Assembly (NCBI GenBank): GCA_963556495.2
Contig: OY747723.1
Span: 10,882,501 to 10,946,500 of the forward strand
Length of the DNA: 64,000 nucleotides
Reading direction: 5' to 3'
Source of the DNA: Valencia hispanica
Taxonomy: Eukaryota > Chordata > Actinopteri > Cyprinodontiformes > Valenciidae
In this document: positions 19,440 to 31,891 of the stretch, piece by piece
How the letters are laid out: every line of letters begins with the position of its first letter
How positions within the stretch are numbered: the stretch's first letter is position 1
Translations under genes and position numbers: made by a program
The notes under the pieces: generated by a model
The model's input: the letters and a program-made list of their open reading frames with translations, nothing else
The model's database searches: none
Told to the model about the DNA's origin: nothing

Positions 19440-19730
19440 TCATATTATTCAATAAATCAAGAAGTTGTTGTTGATGCTGATGGCTGTGGGCAAAAATGAT
19501 CTCCTGTAGCGGTCTGTGTTAGCAAAACTGAAAAAGCTTCCAACTGAAGACACTCTGTTGTTGTTCATGATAGTCTCATGAAGAGGATGCTCAAGGTTGT
19601 CCACAATTTTTTTTATTTTATGAAGAATCAATCTTTGCATCATCATCCCCAGAGGTTCGACAGTCATCCCCAAAACAGAACCAGTCTTCTTTATCAGGTT
19701 GTTGAGCCTTTTTAAAAGGAGCCACATTCA
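19440..19730 (-). mobile_element. CR1/L2-type LINE 3' fragment
   Basis: The - strand encodes RLNNLIKKTGSVLGMTVE, HKIKKIVDNLEHPLHET and NTDRYRRSFLPTAI, the same C-terminus as the two longer LINEs at 25748-28975 and 31892-35095. It is 5'-truncated and diverged. Confidence 0.85.
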
Positions 19731-19794
19731 AAGTATTGAGTGCTTATAATTTGAGTCATTCTCATATGTTACAATTATCAAAAGACTAAAAAGC

Positions 19795-20190
19795 AGCGTC
19801 TGATGGAGTGTCTGACATCTGTCTATCACTCCTCACACACACACCGCGACCCGCCCCTCGCTCCGCTACACAGAACTCGCTCTGTCAGAACCAAGGTCAG
19901 AAAAGCTCTTTCACTAGCTGCAAGAAGCTAGGAGTTAGCCATGGCCGAGCAACAGCCACCTAAAGAGAAACTGCCCGTACCGCCGCTGCCAAAAACAGCA
20001 TATACAGCTAAGATAACAAAAAAGAAGATGACCGAGGAGGACAAAAAACTAAGAAGAAAGAAGTTGAACGAGCCCGAGATAAAACAAGGGTAAATATTGG
20101 CGTAGACTTTAAGAGGTGGAGGGAGCTACGGGGCCTGAAAGCGTTTAAAACCGATTCCGAGTTGACAATGTTTCTGCTTGACAGGTAATT
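19795..20190 (+). pseudogene. First-exon-like coding relic of a dispersed fish element
   Basis: An ATG at 19939 in a favourable context (gttagccatggcc) opens a Lys-rich frame. A one-base shift near 20055-20065 is needed to stay in the coding sense, and the following frame reads DKTRVNIGVDFKRWREL and TDSELTMFLLDR up to a consensus donor (gacag|gtaatt, about 20184). I have seen such a domain in many uncharacterised teleost proteins, often repeat-associated. No second exon is visible. It may be the 5' end of a DNA transposon or a captured host exon. Confidence 0.45.
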
Positions 20191-20512
20191 ACCCTTGCTT
20201 GATTAATATGTTTTTTTTTGGTGGTGGTATTACAGTAAACCTTCACAGCGTGTGCGATCATCCGTGCACTCACAGCTAATGTTGTCATATGTGGTTTACT
20301 GTTAGGAAATTTTCATGAAAGTTTGCTTTCTAAGTCGCGTCAGCTGATTATCTTTGGCAGTTGTTATGCCAGTAGCGCAGCCGAAGGAGGGAGGAGGGCA
20401 TTGGAGGCGGGGCTTGATTGCATCGGAGAGGGAGGGGGGAGTGATGTGAAGCTTGTTTGGGTTTAAATTTTCAAGCAAAGTCTGCTCTCCTCTCTGACTT
20501 ACTGCAGTTAAA

Positions 20513-21244
20513 CGTAACCCCTCCTTTCCACCGGATGCGTAAGCAGCACGTTACAGGAGCAGCACGTCATACGCAGCTGATAGCCACCACTGTAGTCAAT
20601 AGAGCCCTTTCCACCAGGGGCGAAAGCAGCACGAGTCTGCCGCATCTGAGGAGTGACATGTCGCAGCACTTTTCTAAATATATAGCGGCAGTCCTATTTT
20701 CTAAGCAGCACGCCTCTGAAACACGTAAATTTCTACTTTTTGGATAGGGGAGACAGGAAATATACGGCTCGGCACCGGAAATTTTCAAAATAAAGGAAAC
20801 GTGCTGCTTTGCGGTTGCTTTACTTAAAAAAATGTCACTACCTGTGCGGCCCGGTGAGAAGTCAGTACCTCGCGGGAGGGTCTCATTTGTGTGTCATCAC
20901 ACAAATGAGCAATTTTGGATATTCCCTGACATAACATAAACTTATTGGCGAATATAAAACGGACATAACATAAAACACCACCCTTTTGGAGCCATGTTGT
21001 CTTTTCCTGGTTATTATTGTCATAGACGTTTATATATGTCTATGGTTGTTGTGTTTACTGAAGAAACCACGCGTGATTTTGCTAATCTCGCGTGATTTCG
21101 TGCTCTCTCGGTGACAGCTGCTTCCCTGCTGCTATGCGCCTCATACGCACCCGGTGGAAAGGGCCAAGCAGCAGAATACGCAAGTGAAACCTGCTGCTCC
21201 TGTAACGTGCCGCTTACGCATCCGGTGGAAAGGAGGGGTTAGCC
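20513..21244. mobile_element. Non-autonomous DNA transposon with about 50-bp inverted ends
   Basis: Left end aacccctcctttccaccgg with atgcgtaagcagcacgttac returns inverted at 21190-21243 (gtaacgtgccgcttacgcat, ccggtggaaaggaggggtt). Sub-terminal copies of ctttccacc-g occur inside (about 20608, 21150). There is no transposase frame. I could not settle a target duplication, so the superfamily is open. Confidence 0.8.
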
Positions 21245-23498
21245 TTAAATACCACTTTTTCATTCCACCAAACTTTCTAAATATGCATGAATACATAATT
21301 GTGTTTAAAGAAGCTTAACAAAACAAACACTAACTGAACACTGCTGAACACTAACAAATGTATGTCTTGAACGAGTTTCACTTTTCAAACTGGGTTTCTG
21401 AAATACCTTGTCCATTCAAATCTATTTGAAAATAAAGATGTTTTTTGTCCGATGCTAATCCTTCAAATATAGTTAACAAAAGCCATGTTATTTATCAGAT
21501 GCTTGACATCCCAAATAAAGCTGTGTCCCTGAGGTGTTTATAGCTTTAAACACTTGAAGCTTTTAGGAAATGCTTTAACAAGACCTCAGCACTCTGAATA
21601 ACAACCTCCCACCTGCACCTGATACCGCATCTATTGGAGCCACAGTGGTAAAAATAACCTAAAGTTAAACCTAAAGTAGTTTTATTTATAGTTCAGATGG
21701 TAGAGAAGAAGTTGGATCTTCAGCAAGTTGGCAGATAAACACAAAGGTTGGTTAGACAACAGCAAGACCAACAAGTCTCTCTCCCTCTTAGAAGCCTGCA
21801 TCACTGGTTTATTTGACAAGCATTGGCTTTGTGATTGTTCAGGGTGTCAAAATTGGAGTCTCAGAAATAGTTGGAAACTGGGTTACTTCCTCTTGGAGTG
21901 CGTCTGTGTGAAGCTCAGCAGCTGGCGCTGTGGGATTTAGTGCTGCTTCAGATAAATGAAGCAACTGTTCTGCAAAGATTGTTCCCTTGTCCTGCTTCTC
22001 CTTCACAAACAGGAGGTTCAGCTCGTTACTGACAGAGAGTGAAGTAATCTCATAAAGCAGCAACTATATGGGTCCTAATTAAACCGGGAAACAAACAGCA
22101 CCGCCATTTTGCTTTGTTTTAAAGGCATAGTTTGCTGTTTTCACAGAATAAAAGGCTTGATGATTGACAGAGCAGCATTTTAAATAACTACAGCTTTGCT
22201 CCTTTGTAGAGCCCCCTCCTGATGTTGATGACTAACAGCAGAGAAAAAGAGCTGCTGCATCTACCTGCTCCTATCACCCGTCCTTCATTAATATTTGAGT
22301 AAGACTTTTACATAAGAGCCTTCTGAGGTTATGGCGGGAAATGTTGTATATCCCCATTTAATGTTTTCTTCAAAATACCACCTGTAGGCTTTGAGGAGGA
22401 AAAAAGCACAAAGAAAAAAAACACAACATAGTTTGGCATTGTTCTTCTTGTCTGAGCCAAATCATTACCACTAATAGAGACAGCTTTGAACTCAGAAATC
22501 AGCTAATGTTTGATTTCCTCTTGCCAAAAACCGTAGGTGGTAAGAAACTGATGAAAATGAGTCAAGCTGAGTTAGCGAGAGAGGCGAGACCATGGAATTT
22601 GGGTGATATAACAGAAGAATCGATGCGAGAATCCATTTACGTCTGGGTTTGGGAAGTGGCGAATGGAATAAACTGCACTGCAGCTCAATTAATCTAGACC
22701 AATTAAAGCTCTGATTAGTTAGAGACCACAGCACACAAAACCACTTCATTGTTAAAATGGTAGGATATTAAAGCATCAGTACAGCCAACTTATTTTAAAG
22801 CACAGTGATGTCATTCCAGTTTTTTAGTGGGAGAAACCCAACATCATCATAATTGTTTCCAGTTGATATCTTTTAAAATGAAACATATTCAGGATTGCAT
22901 TTCACACATCATCCAAAGTTAATGAGGTGGGACAAAGTTTACAAGTCTGTTTATGCTTTATAATAATATGTATGAACACATATATAACACATTTGCACAC
23001 ATATTTGCCATTATTTCTTGTTGGTTAAAACATAACCAAGATTTTTAGGTCGAAACAAATGCAGCATGCTTAATAAAGTTGAAGAGGCTGTTTGCAAAAT
23101 TCTTTAAATAAAAAAAAATCGTCTTTATGGACTAATCAACAGAGACAAAAAAGCTATAATAAAAATAACAGCGAACCCATTATAGCGTAAGGATGGTGTA
23201 GGTCCCATCATAATGTGGTGCTTTGCTGCTGACACTTGATTAGAAAACCAATTTCAGCAGTGCTTCATCTTTATCCGTTGATTAATCTTTGGGCGAGGAT
23301 CTGCCGAGTGAGCTTCTAAAAGAACCATGTCAAATTTAAAATCAGTCTTAAATCTCTGGGGACTTAAGCTGAAGTCTTTTTGTGTCCCCCGCAGAAAAGA
23401 AACTGAAGTAGACCAGTTTCAAAAAGCAACTTTGTTTACAGGCGATAAATCAAATCAAGATTAATCAAAGTTAAAACTGAAAGAAAATGCTATCTATA
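21245..23498. other. Intronic stretch, nothing recognised
   Basis: AT-rich FNDC4 intron. Short open frames are present, but none has conserved motifs, splice context or a second copy in the window. Confidence 0.5.
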
Positions 23499-23502
23499 TT
23501 AA

Positions 23503-23998
23503 AGGGGTTATGTGCAACTTTTCCCCCAAAATAAACGTAATAATAGCCTTTTTATTTTACCATTTATGACTCAAATATCTCCTGGTGAGCATACTGACAC
23601 CTTGTCAGCTCACAGCAGGTGCACCTGTTAGCCTGTATCCATTTTTTTCTATTTTCTGTCGGGTCGGATTTTCCCGCGCTGTCTGCAGATGTGACGTCAA
23701 GCGCGTTCATGTTAAATGTTTCAGATCAATCTGCACTGCTTGCGAGTGTAATTGCTTTGGTGGCAATGGATTGTGCGAATACACAGAAGAGACCCAGGAC
23801 AACTCTGACACCAACAGTAACTCCACATAAGACTAAAAAAGTTAAACCCCTGACAAGTGCCCGAAAAAGATCGAAGATTGAGAGCGACTGGTGTACGAGT
23901 GCGCACTGCGAGAGCGAACAGAAAAGAAGAGCGGTTCCGTTTTTTGGCCACAGTTGCCAGTCGCGAGTTTAAATTTCAGGAAATTGCATATAGCCCCT
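23503..23998. mobile_element. TTAA-flanked MITE, copy 1 (496 bp)
   Basis: Starts AGGGGTTATGTGCAACTTTT, ends GCATATAGCCCCT, and is flanked by TTAA at 23499-23502 and 23999-24002. This fits piggyBac or Kolobok targets. An inverted second copy is at 62257-62754. The interior carries an open frame with TQKRPRTTLTPTVTPHKTKK also conserved in copy 2, although the element has no transposase. Confidence 0.85.
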
Positions 23999-24002
23999 TT
24001 AA

Positions 24003-24505
24003 TGGCACGTTCACACCGGTCAGCGCGTCCAGGCATCAAATCGCTCAAACGGACGAAAGTCGGCACTTTAAAATTAAAACCCAGCTCCTTGCACACTTTG
24101 TAGTCTGCGTCGGGGCATCAGCGCTTCACGTCATTACGTCAGCGTGCGGGCGTGGATTTGTCTGTTGCTAGTTGTTAACAACATGGCGGATCATGTCGAG
24201 TGGCTTGGGTTTATTTAACTAATGAAGCCACACAAGCCAGACAACGTCGTCTAAACACATAAGATAGTTAAAAGAAAAATATTTAACTGCTTACCTGGCA
24301 CTCAAATATCCTCCGATATCTTCTTCAAAATAAGATCCGATCTCTTCCTGTCTTTGTAAAAAGACGAAGACGGGTCATACAATTCACGAACATTACACAC
24401 AGCGACGGTTAGTTGATCCTCCATCTTGAATGAAAAACTTGCCGATCCACCCATGGAAGGAGTAACTACGTCTGTACAACGAGTCGCTCTGATTGGTTGA
24501 CGCCC
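24003..24505. mobile_element. DNA-transposon-like fragment
   Basis: It begins gcacgttcacaccggtcagc, typical of fish elements with a gttcacacc terminus, and contains a CpG-rich middle with aacatggcggatcatg. The opposite end (gattggttgacgc at about 24491) is cut by the next repeat. Family not determined. Confidence 0.4.
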
Positions 24506-24506
24506 T

Positions 24507-24860
24507 GCGGGCCAAATCCGGCCTACCATCACGATTTATGTGGCCCTCTAGAGTCTAGAGGGCCACATAGATAATCATAAATAATAATTCAAGATAAGTT
24601 GTGTGCTTAAATGTGATTTTATCAATAAAATAAAATCTGTTCTTATTTGCATAGTGGTAAATTACATCGAGGTGAAAGAATGTTCAATATTATTTAAGAG
24701 GTACTCATCGAATGCTGAGACTGCAATCATTTATATTTTAACAGTTTGTTAATGGATAGTTTTATCAATAGATTCTGCAGCAACCGGCCCTTTTTAGGAC
24801 TTTCAAGATCTGGATTTGGTCCGAAAAGAAAATGAGTTTGACACCCCTGGCCTAGAGCGT
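24507..24860 (-). mobile_element. hAT-like non-autonomous element
   Basis: It carries gcgggccaaatccggcc at one end and gagtttgacacccctgg at the other, the common hAT-type terminus when read on the - strand. A perfect 15-bp inverted pair (24538-24552 and 24554-24568, centre one base) lies near the left end. Confidence 0.5.
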
Positions 24861-25149
24861 CACACGTGTAAACAAATGCTGACTGCAGTGAAGCAGGGGG
24901 ACTAAAAGCAGGATATGAACAGTGAGCGAACAAATGGACGTGCTGTGCTGTTGTGTACCGGTGTTGTTACTACTGCTTCCACGGTCTCTTCACTTGCCAT
25001 GAAAAGCTCGGCTGAGGCAGGGTTAAAGTTGCATGTAGAGAAATTTGTTTTTCTACTCGCATTAACTGGCTTCCTTAGCTCGATTATGCTAACTCTAGTT
25101 TGGTTTGACTTCAGTTTGACTACATCCATTTCAAAAGTTCGATTGTAGT

Positions 25150-25695
25150 CGGACTAAGGCTACAATTCGGCTTTCTCTTGCTGCATGCAAGCGTGTTTTT
25201 CTCTCCATAGAAGCTACACCTGGTCTGGCATCATGCTCAGCTGTGATGCCTTGTTGGAGGGGGGCATAAACTGGGATGATGCTCCCAGTAACTGAATGTC
25301 CTCCGTGTCCTCTTATCAACTTTTTAATATAGAAAGCAAACTTACATCAGTTCATTTTTTCTTTCTGTGTCTCTGCTCTGTCTTCTCAAACCCCCAGTTG
25401 GTCGTGGCAGATGGCCGCTCATCTTGAGCCAGGTTCTGCTGAAGGTTTCTTTATGTTAAAGGGGAGTTTTTCCTCTCCATTGTTGCTACATGCTTGCTCA
25501 ATATGAAGGATTGCTTCAGGCGACTGTCCACTGTTGCTATATGTTTGTTCAAGAAGAATGATTGCTGCAAGTCAATGACAACACAATTTGCTGGGATTCC
25601 TTAAATAGAAAACTTTTGAACTGATTGGAACGTATGTACAATTGAATTGAAATGACTTTTCTTGTAAATAGCCTTGAGATGAAATCTGTTATGAG
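25150..25695 (+). mobile_element. L2-type LINE 3' UTR fragment
   Basis: Parallel to 49340-49866 over its length: tctcaaacccccag, gtggcagatggccgctc, aaggggagtttttcctctcc, then gggattccttaaatag and ccttgagatgaaatctg. No RT frame is retained, and the terminal (gaatt)n tail is lost. Confidence 0.8.
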
Positions 25696-25747
25696 AAACA
25701 TTTACGTAAGGTTGTGTCTGGGCAGAGATAAATTAGCTTAAGAAAGC

Positions 25748-28700
25748 TTTCTAGAATTGCGCTGCTCTGGGTGGCTGCATGTTGGATTGGCTCTGTTGGC
25801 TACATATTAAGTTTAGGTTTTTTGTACATTGGTTCCTCTTTATTCTTAAAGAAGATTGCATTTTTTTGACCTGTCTACGTTCTAGTTTTTGGTGCTGTGA
25901 AGCCCGAAGGATTTTTGCTGTAAATTTTTCCCCTTTTGACAATTTGTTATGATGCGTAACCATGGCAACAATGTGGTTTACAGCCGGGAGCAGCTAATTA
26001 ACATCGGATAAGCTGAAATAATACCTCAACTGAAGCCACAAATCCCTGAATAGTTGATAAGGAGGAGACGTGGATGCAGAGCAGGAGCGAAAAGGAGACA
26101 GAGAAAGAGGAAATTCAAGCCATCTCTTCCATCGATCATAATGGGCAATGTAAGATCACTGGCTAACAAGATGGAATGAACTCCAAGCCCTTACAAGGAC
26201 TCAGCCAGAGTATCGGGAATGCAGTGTTATGTGTTTTACGGAGACGTGGCTGCTGGATCATATCCCCAACTCCAACGTCTGTCTGCCAGGCTTCCTGACT
26301 GTACGAGCAGACAGAGATCTGTAGACGAGCAGAAAAAGAAAAAGTTGGTGGAGTAGCAGTGCTTGTCAACAATAGATGGTGTCATCCAGGACATGTTACT
26401 GTGAAGTGTCGTCTCTGCAGCCCAGATGTCGAACTCTTGGCAGTGAGTTTTCGTCCATATTATTTACCAAGAGAGTTCACCAGTGTAATTTTGGCAGTTG
26501 TTTACATTCCACCTTCAGCCGTTGCCGACACTGCATGTGATGTCATCAGTTCCGTTGTTGCTAAGCTACATACACAGCACCCCAATGCATTTGTGGCAAT
26601 ATCTGGTGATTTTAATCATGCCTCACTGTTTACTACACTTCCAACATTTCAACAGTTTGTCAGCTGCTCTACAAGAGAAAACAGGACCTTGGATATGTTT
26701 TATGCAAATGTAAAGGATTCATACATGTCCAAACCAAGACCTCCCCTGGGACAATCAGATCACAATCTTGTTTTTCTCTGTTCAGAATATAAACCCCTTG
26801 TTCAGAGGCAACCTATGACAAAACGAACTGTGAGAAAATTGTCACAGGAAGCTGAAGAAGCCCTGCAGGGTTGTTTTGCAACCACAGACTGGATGACTCT
26901 TTGCCAAGCACATGGAGAGGACATCAATGCCATGACTGTGTGTGTGACTGGCTATATAAACTTCTGTGTGGACAACATCATCCCCACCAGAACAGTGAGA
27001 TGCTTCCCTAATAACAAACCCTGGATCACCAGTGACCTGAAGGAACTGCTAAACAAGGAAAAAAGAGCCTTCAGGTAGGGAGACAGGGAATTACTGAGGA
27101 ATATACAGAAGCAACTTACGGTCAAGATCAGAGACAGCAAGGAGGCATACAGGAAGAAGCTGGAGAACAAACTACAGAGGAACAATATCAGAGATGTCTG
27201 GTCAGGAATGAGAAAGATCACAGGTTTTAAGGACAGTAAGGATTGGATAGATGGAAGTCTGGACAGAGCCAATGAACGGAACACATTCTTCAACAGGTTC
27301 AGTTCAGGACCTAGCTCAGCATCCTCCTCTCCTGTTCCCAGCCAAACAGACATCCCACTCTCCTCTGATAAACAGCTTTCCTATTACACCTCGGATGTTT
27401 TATCCTTCACCTCAGCCATGGACTCTTCTGCTTCCACAAGTTTGACTTCAACCAAGTCAGGAAATGCTGCTACCCCCTTTGCCTCCCCCTCCCACTTGTC
27501 TGTTTCCAAAAGTCAAGTGAAGAGGCAGCTGGAGAAACTGAACCGGAACAAGGCTGCAGGTCCAGATGGTGTCAGCCCCAGAGTCCTGAAGGCCTGTGCA
27601 GACCAGCTCTGTGGGATTCTGCAGCACCTCTTCAACCTTAGCCTAACTCAGGAGAAGGTTCCAGTGTTGTGGAAGACATCCTGGCTTGTTCCAGTACCCA
27701 AAAGAACTCACCCATCAGTCATCAATGACTATAGACCCGTTGCCCTGACATCCCACATCATGAATATCCTGGAGAGACTCCTGTTGGTACCCCTGAGTAA
27801 GCAAACAAGAACGTATCAGGACACAATGCAGTTTGCTTATCGCTGTGGAGTTGGAGTTGAAGATGCCATCATCCACCTACTTCAACCAACCCACTGTCAT
27901 CTGGACAAAGCAGGCAGCACTGTGAGGATCATGTTCTTTGATTTCTCCAGTGCATTTAACACAATTCAGCCTGATTTGCTTTGTCAGAAACTCCTGAAGA
28001 CACAGGTGGAGCCCTCAACAATCGCCTGGATCAATGACTACCTGACCAACAGACCACAATTTGTGTGACTGAAGAATTGTGTGTCAAACCAGGTGATCAG
28101 CAGCACAGGGGCACCACAGGGGACCGTACTCTCACCATTCCTTTTCACTCTGTACACCTCAAACTTCCAGAACAAATCAAAGACCTGTCATCTGCAGAAA
28201 TACTCAGATGACTCTGCAATTGTCGGGTGTATCAGAGATGGACAAGAAGCTGAATACAGAGAGCTGGTGGACCGCTTTGTGACATGGTCTGGAAACAATC
28301 GTCTCACCTTGAATGTGAACAAAACAAAGGAGATGATTGTAGATTTCAAAAGAAACAGGGATAAGTCAAACACTGTTTCCATCATGGGAGACGAAGTGGA
28401 GGTGGTTGAGGAGTATAAATACCTCGGAGTTCACCTTGACAACAGACTGGACTGGAGGCGCAACAGTGAAACCGTCTACAAGAAGGGACAGAGCAGACTG
28501 TACTTCTTGAGGAAGCTTAGGTCCTTCAAGGTTTGCAGCAAGATGCTGGAGATCTTCTACAAGTCTGTTGTGGAGAGTGTAATCTCTTCAGCCATCATCT
28601 GTTGGGGTAGCAGCATCAGAGCCAGGGACTTAAATAGGCTAAACAACCTGATAAAGAAGGCTGGTTCTGTTCTTTGGACAACTGTGGAAAATCTGGAGAT

Positions 28701-28975
28701 GATAATGCAAAGAAGGATTCTTCATAAAATCAAAAAAATTATGGACAACCCTGAGCATCCTCTTCATGAGACAGTCATACAACAACAGAGCATCTTCAGT
28801 CGGAGGGTTCTTCAGTTTCGCTGCAATACAGACCGCTACAGGAAATCCTTCCTGCCCACAGCCATCATCATCTACAAAAACTCCTTAAAGAATTAATTAT
28901 ATGAGCTATACCAACACTTAATTTCCCTCTGGGATCAATAAAGTATTTTTGAATTGAATTGAATTTGAATTTGAA
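25748..28975 (+). mobile_element. CR1/L2-type LINE, copy 1, near full length and dead
   Basis: Starts tctagaattgcgctgctctg, as does copy 2, and ends in tttttgaattgaattgaatt. An endonuclease segment (GDFNHASLF, GQSDHNLVFL; 26359-27078) and a reverse transcriptase segment (FFDFSSAFNTI, GAPQGTVLSPFLF, KYSDDSAIVG; 27208-28896) are present. Breaks include a TAG near 26052, a TAG at 27076-27078 where copy 2 has GGG, and a TGA at 28066-28068 that copy 2 shares. The exact clade (CR1, L2 or Rex1) needs a tree. Confidence 0.88.
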
Positions 28976-31136
28976 GATAAACAAATTAAGGTTTGTTTTC
29001 ATTGTGGATTTCACTGTGTTTTTGTGGCATTTGTAAGAATTCATTCTTCAATTGTTTGAGTATTAACAGTCTTTTTAGAGGTTTTTGACCAACTGATAGA
29101 GTGGTTTAAATCATACAACATGAGTTACTCCATCCGACCGGAGTTTTCCTTTGTTCTTTGGTGCAACGCTAAAACAGAGTGGCTATAAATTGCTACACAC
29201 ATTAGCGCCACACGCTCGATCTGATTAGTGTGCCCTGCTTTTGTAGACCGCCAGCTCTTCATAAACAATAAAGATTGCTACCTACACTATTTAAAATACA
29301 GCTCGGCTTTAAAACAGATTGTTTAAACACAGAGAACTAATTGTATAAGTCGTTTTTGAAACCGCCTTCTTAGTATGTCAAAATACTAAAGTAGATAAAT
29401 CACTGTGGTGATGATCCATAAAATAGAATCAGTTCTCCAAAGGGTATTGATTTCTAATTCAGAAAATGGTTTAATTAAATATTACTTCCTCCAAATAATG
29501 TTTTTTGTCTTCACTTCTGCTTTGCATTGTGAATTGGTGGTTTGAAAACAAACCAAAGGTACTAATTAGTCTTAAATTAATTATAATTAGTTTAAGACTA
29601 ACTTAGCTTCACTCCCAAAACTCTTCAATACAAGCCTTGGTCTTTAAGCATACATGTTCATACTGAACTGTGACATCAAGTTCAATCATGTTCAATTAAT
29701 CAATTATTGTTTCTACTTGTTGCATCCTACAGTTGCATATTCTACAGTTGCATATTTGTCAATTTTAAGGTTTTTCTTTTGGTAGTTGGTTTTATTATTC
29801 ATTCTTCTTTTATTTAGTAGTTTAGTGAGTTTGTTGATTAAAGTTTTTTAACTGAAAGTTGAATTCTTTTATAATAAACTCTTGTATTTTGAAAGTTGTT
29901 TATTGTTATTCCACATACATGTGTAGTAACTTGCTGTTGAAAGAAGGCCAAGAACTTATTCCTCTCTCAGCCTTATCATGCAGGTAATCATGAGACCGAA
30001 CTATTTTGCTATTTACTATTTCCTGGATCCCAGGATGGTGCCCCAAACTTGGTAATTTTGACATAAAATTATTAATCTTATTAATAATTCCCCTAAGCAA
30101 TTATTCATAATTATTCATAGCCAAAACCTACATATGTCTCAGAACACCACAAACAGTCCCTCAGCATGATGCAGCCACAACCAAGCTTAGCTGCCTGTAC
30201 AATGTTTTTAGGTTTTCAACTTTTCCCACAACTTTTCCATACGTCTTGCAGCTTAGCAGCTTAGCCTTGTCTAACTATAAAAAATGGAGAAGACCCTTGT
30301 AGTAGCTAAATTTTAGGCAGTTCTATAATTTCCAAAACTAGCTTCGATGTCTGTTTGGCGTTGTTCTCCTCGTGGAACTCCTGACCATGTCCAAGTTTGT
30401 CATCTTTAAGCTACAGTTGAAGGATTGAGACATTGTCTCTCTTCCTTATGTACCTACTTCAACCTACTGTGGAATGTATCTATACCACTGGCTGCATCTG
30501 TCCCACAGCATGATGCTGACACCACCGTACTTGACATTGGTCTTTGATTTGAAAGCCTTACCTTAACTCACCCAATCTTATTTCTTGTCATTGTGACTAG
30601 ACAACTCAGTGTTTGTTTCTTCTGATCATACTTTTCCCCCCAGAAAACATATATGAGGAATTATATTATGTTATCACAGAAAACACAAACTAGTAAAATA
30701 GCTTTAGCTAATGAAATATTGATGGCTGAATGTAAACTAGGTGATGTCAGGGTCCTGATCTTAACTCCTGATAGCCTTATATTCTTACCCTGAATCCTCA
30801 CTGGTTTTATGGCTAGATCCGACTCTTCCTGATTCAGGAAAATCTTCCCCATCAGAAATGTGCTCAAGCATGACGTGTTCAATTGACCAGAAAAATAAGG
30901 AAATTGGATTCCTGGTAGCTGATCCAATCTTTGCTAGTTGAGCTGAAAATGGTCCTGCCCATGCCTTTTTAGAGACCCTGAACATCATGTATGATGGTAC
31001 TGTTGAAATGTTAGAAGGTGAAAGAAGATCATTTCTCAGTTTCCTTTGGCTGCTAAATTCATAAATAAATTAATTGGGTTAAATAAAGCAAGATTTTACT
31101 GCATGACTGTTTTTATTTTGTTTTTTTAATCTCCAG
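28976..31136. other. Intronic stretch with faint Tc1-like pieces
   Basis: Mostly AT-rich and uninformative. About 30140-30560 has two strings like cagcatgatgctgacaccac, common in fish Tc1-type remnants. A short hairpin (tagtcttaaa / ttaagacta) is at about 29568-29602. Confidence 0.4.
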
Positions 31137-31238
31137 AGGCAAGACGGCCTAATGCAGCGCTCCATCCGTGAGGTAAACACGTCCAGCCGCTGGTGTGTCC
31201 TGTGGGATCTGGATGAGGACACACATTACAGCATCCAG
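31137..31238 (+). CDS. fndc4: FNDC4 exon: middle of the fibronectin III domain
   Basis: Acceptor ctccag|agg and donor ccag|gtgatg. It encodes RQDGLMQRSIREVNTSSR followed by WCVLWDLDEDTHYSIQ, the EVNT-x(7)-LWDLxEDTxY core typical of FNDC4/5. NTS is a possible N-glycosylation site. In phase with the exons on either side. Confidence 0.95.
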
Positions 31239-31465
31239 GTGATGTAAATCCTTCCTTAGGACATTCAATTTCTGATCAAATATGTATGATGGTCTCGAAA
31301 AGCGGTATTTATCATCAGTTTATTAGCTCAAATCTGTGTCATTCATTAAAAAAGTAGAATTATTTTATAATATTTCTACTTTTCTTTGTAGAAACAAAAG
31401 GTCCTTAGTCCTACACTTCAATACCTCATATAAACCAAAAATATATTATTAACCATGAGGAGAGC

Positions 31466-31850
31466 AAAGGCAAGGCAATGCAATTTTATTTGTATAGCAC
31501 ACTTTCAACAACAAGGTGCAACAACAACAAGGTACTTTACATGATTAGGCGATAAAGTAAAAAAAAGCAATAAAGCATAGAACACACACATTGCATATGA
31601 CACGTAAAAATATTACTCAAAAACAGACATGAAATTAGAATAAAGTAAAAACAGCAATAAAGCATGAAGCACACACAAAATATGATATATGAAAACATTA
31701 CTCAAAGGAAGCTCTACAAAGATGGGGTTTTAGCCATGATTTAAAAGAACTCAGTGTTTCAGTAGCTTTGCAGTTGTCTGGAAGGTGGTTCCAGATTAGA
31801 GGAGCATAGAAACTGAAAGCTGCTTCAAAGGGCACATATACTGTAGTTTA
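31466..31850. mobile_element. Interspersed teleost repeat (LINE/SINE 3' type, reverse)
   Basis: Begins aaggcaatgcaattttattt with gtatagcaca, a sequence typical of the reverse complement of a fish retroposon end. It contains an internal duplication of about 95 bp (gcaataaagcat...ttactcaaa, starting about 31567 and 31655). Confidence 0.55.
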
Positions 31851-31891
31851 CTATGTGTAATAGGCCGGATTATGGCATATTTATGGCGTAT

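Larger units (their letters stand above)
2230..31136 (+). other. fndc4: Giant FNDC4 intron (28.9 kb)
   Basis: The intron is bounded by cag|gtacag at 2229/2230 and ctccag|agg at 31136/31137. It contains the whole Maverick, one near-full-length LINE and many MITEs. All other FNDC4 introns visible here are 80 bp to 6.7 kb. Confidence 0.9.

Noticed and set aside
20457..20788. Open frames across the left part of the inverted-end element
   Set aside because: They cross the terminal repeat of a non-autonomous transposon and match no transposase.
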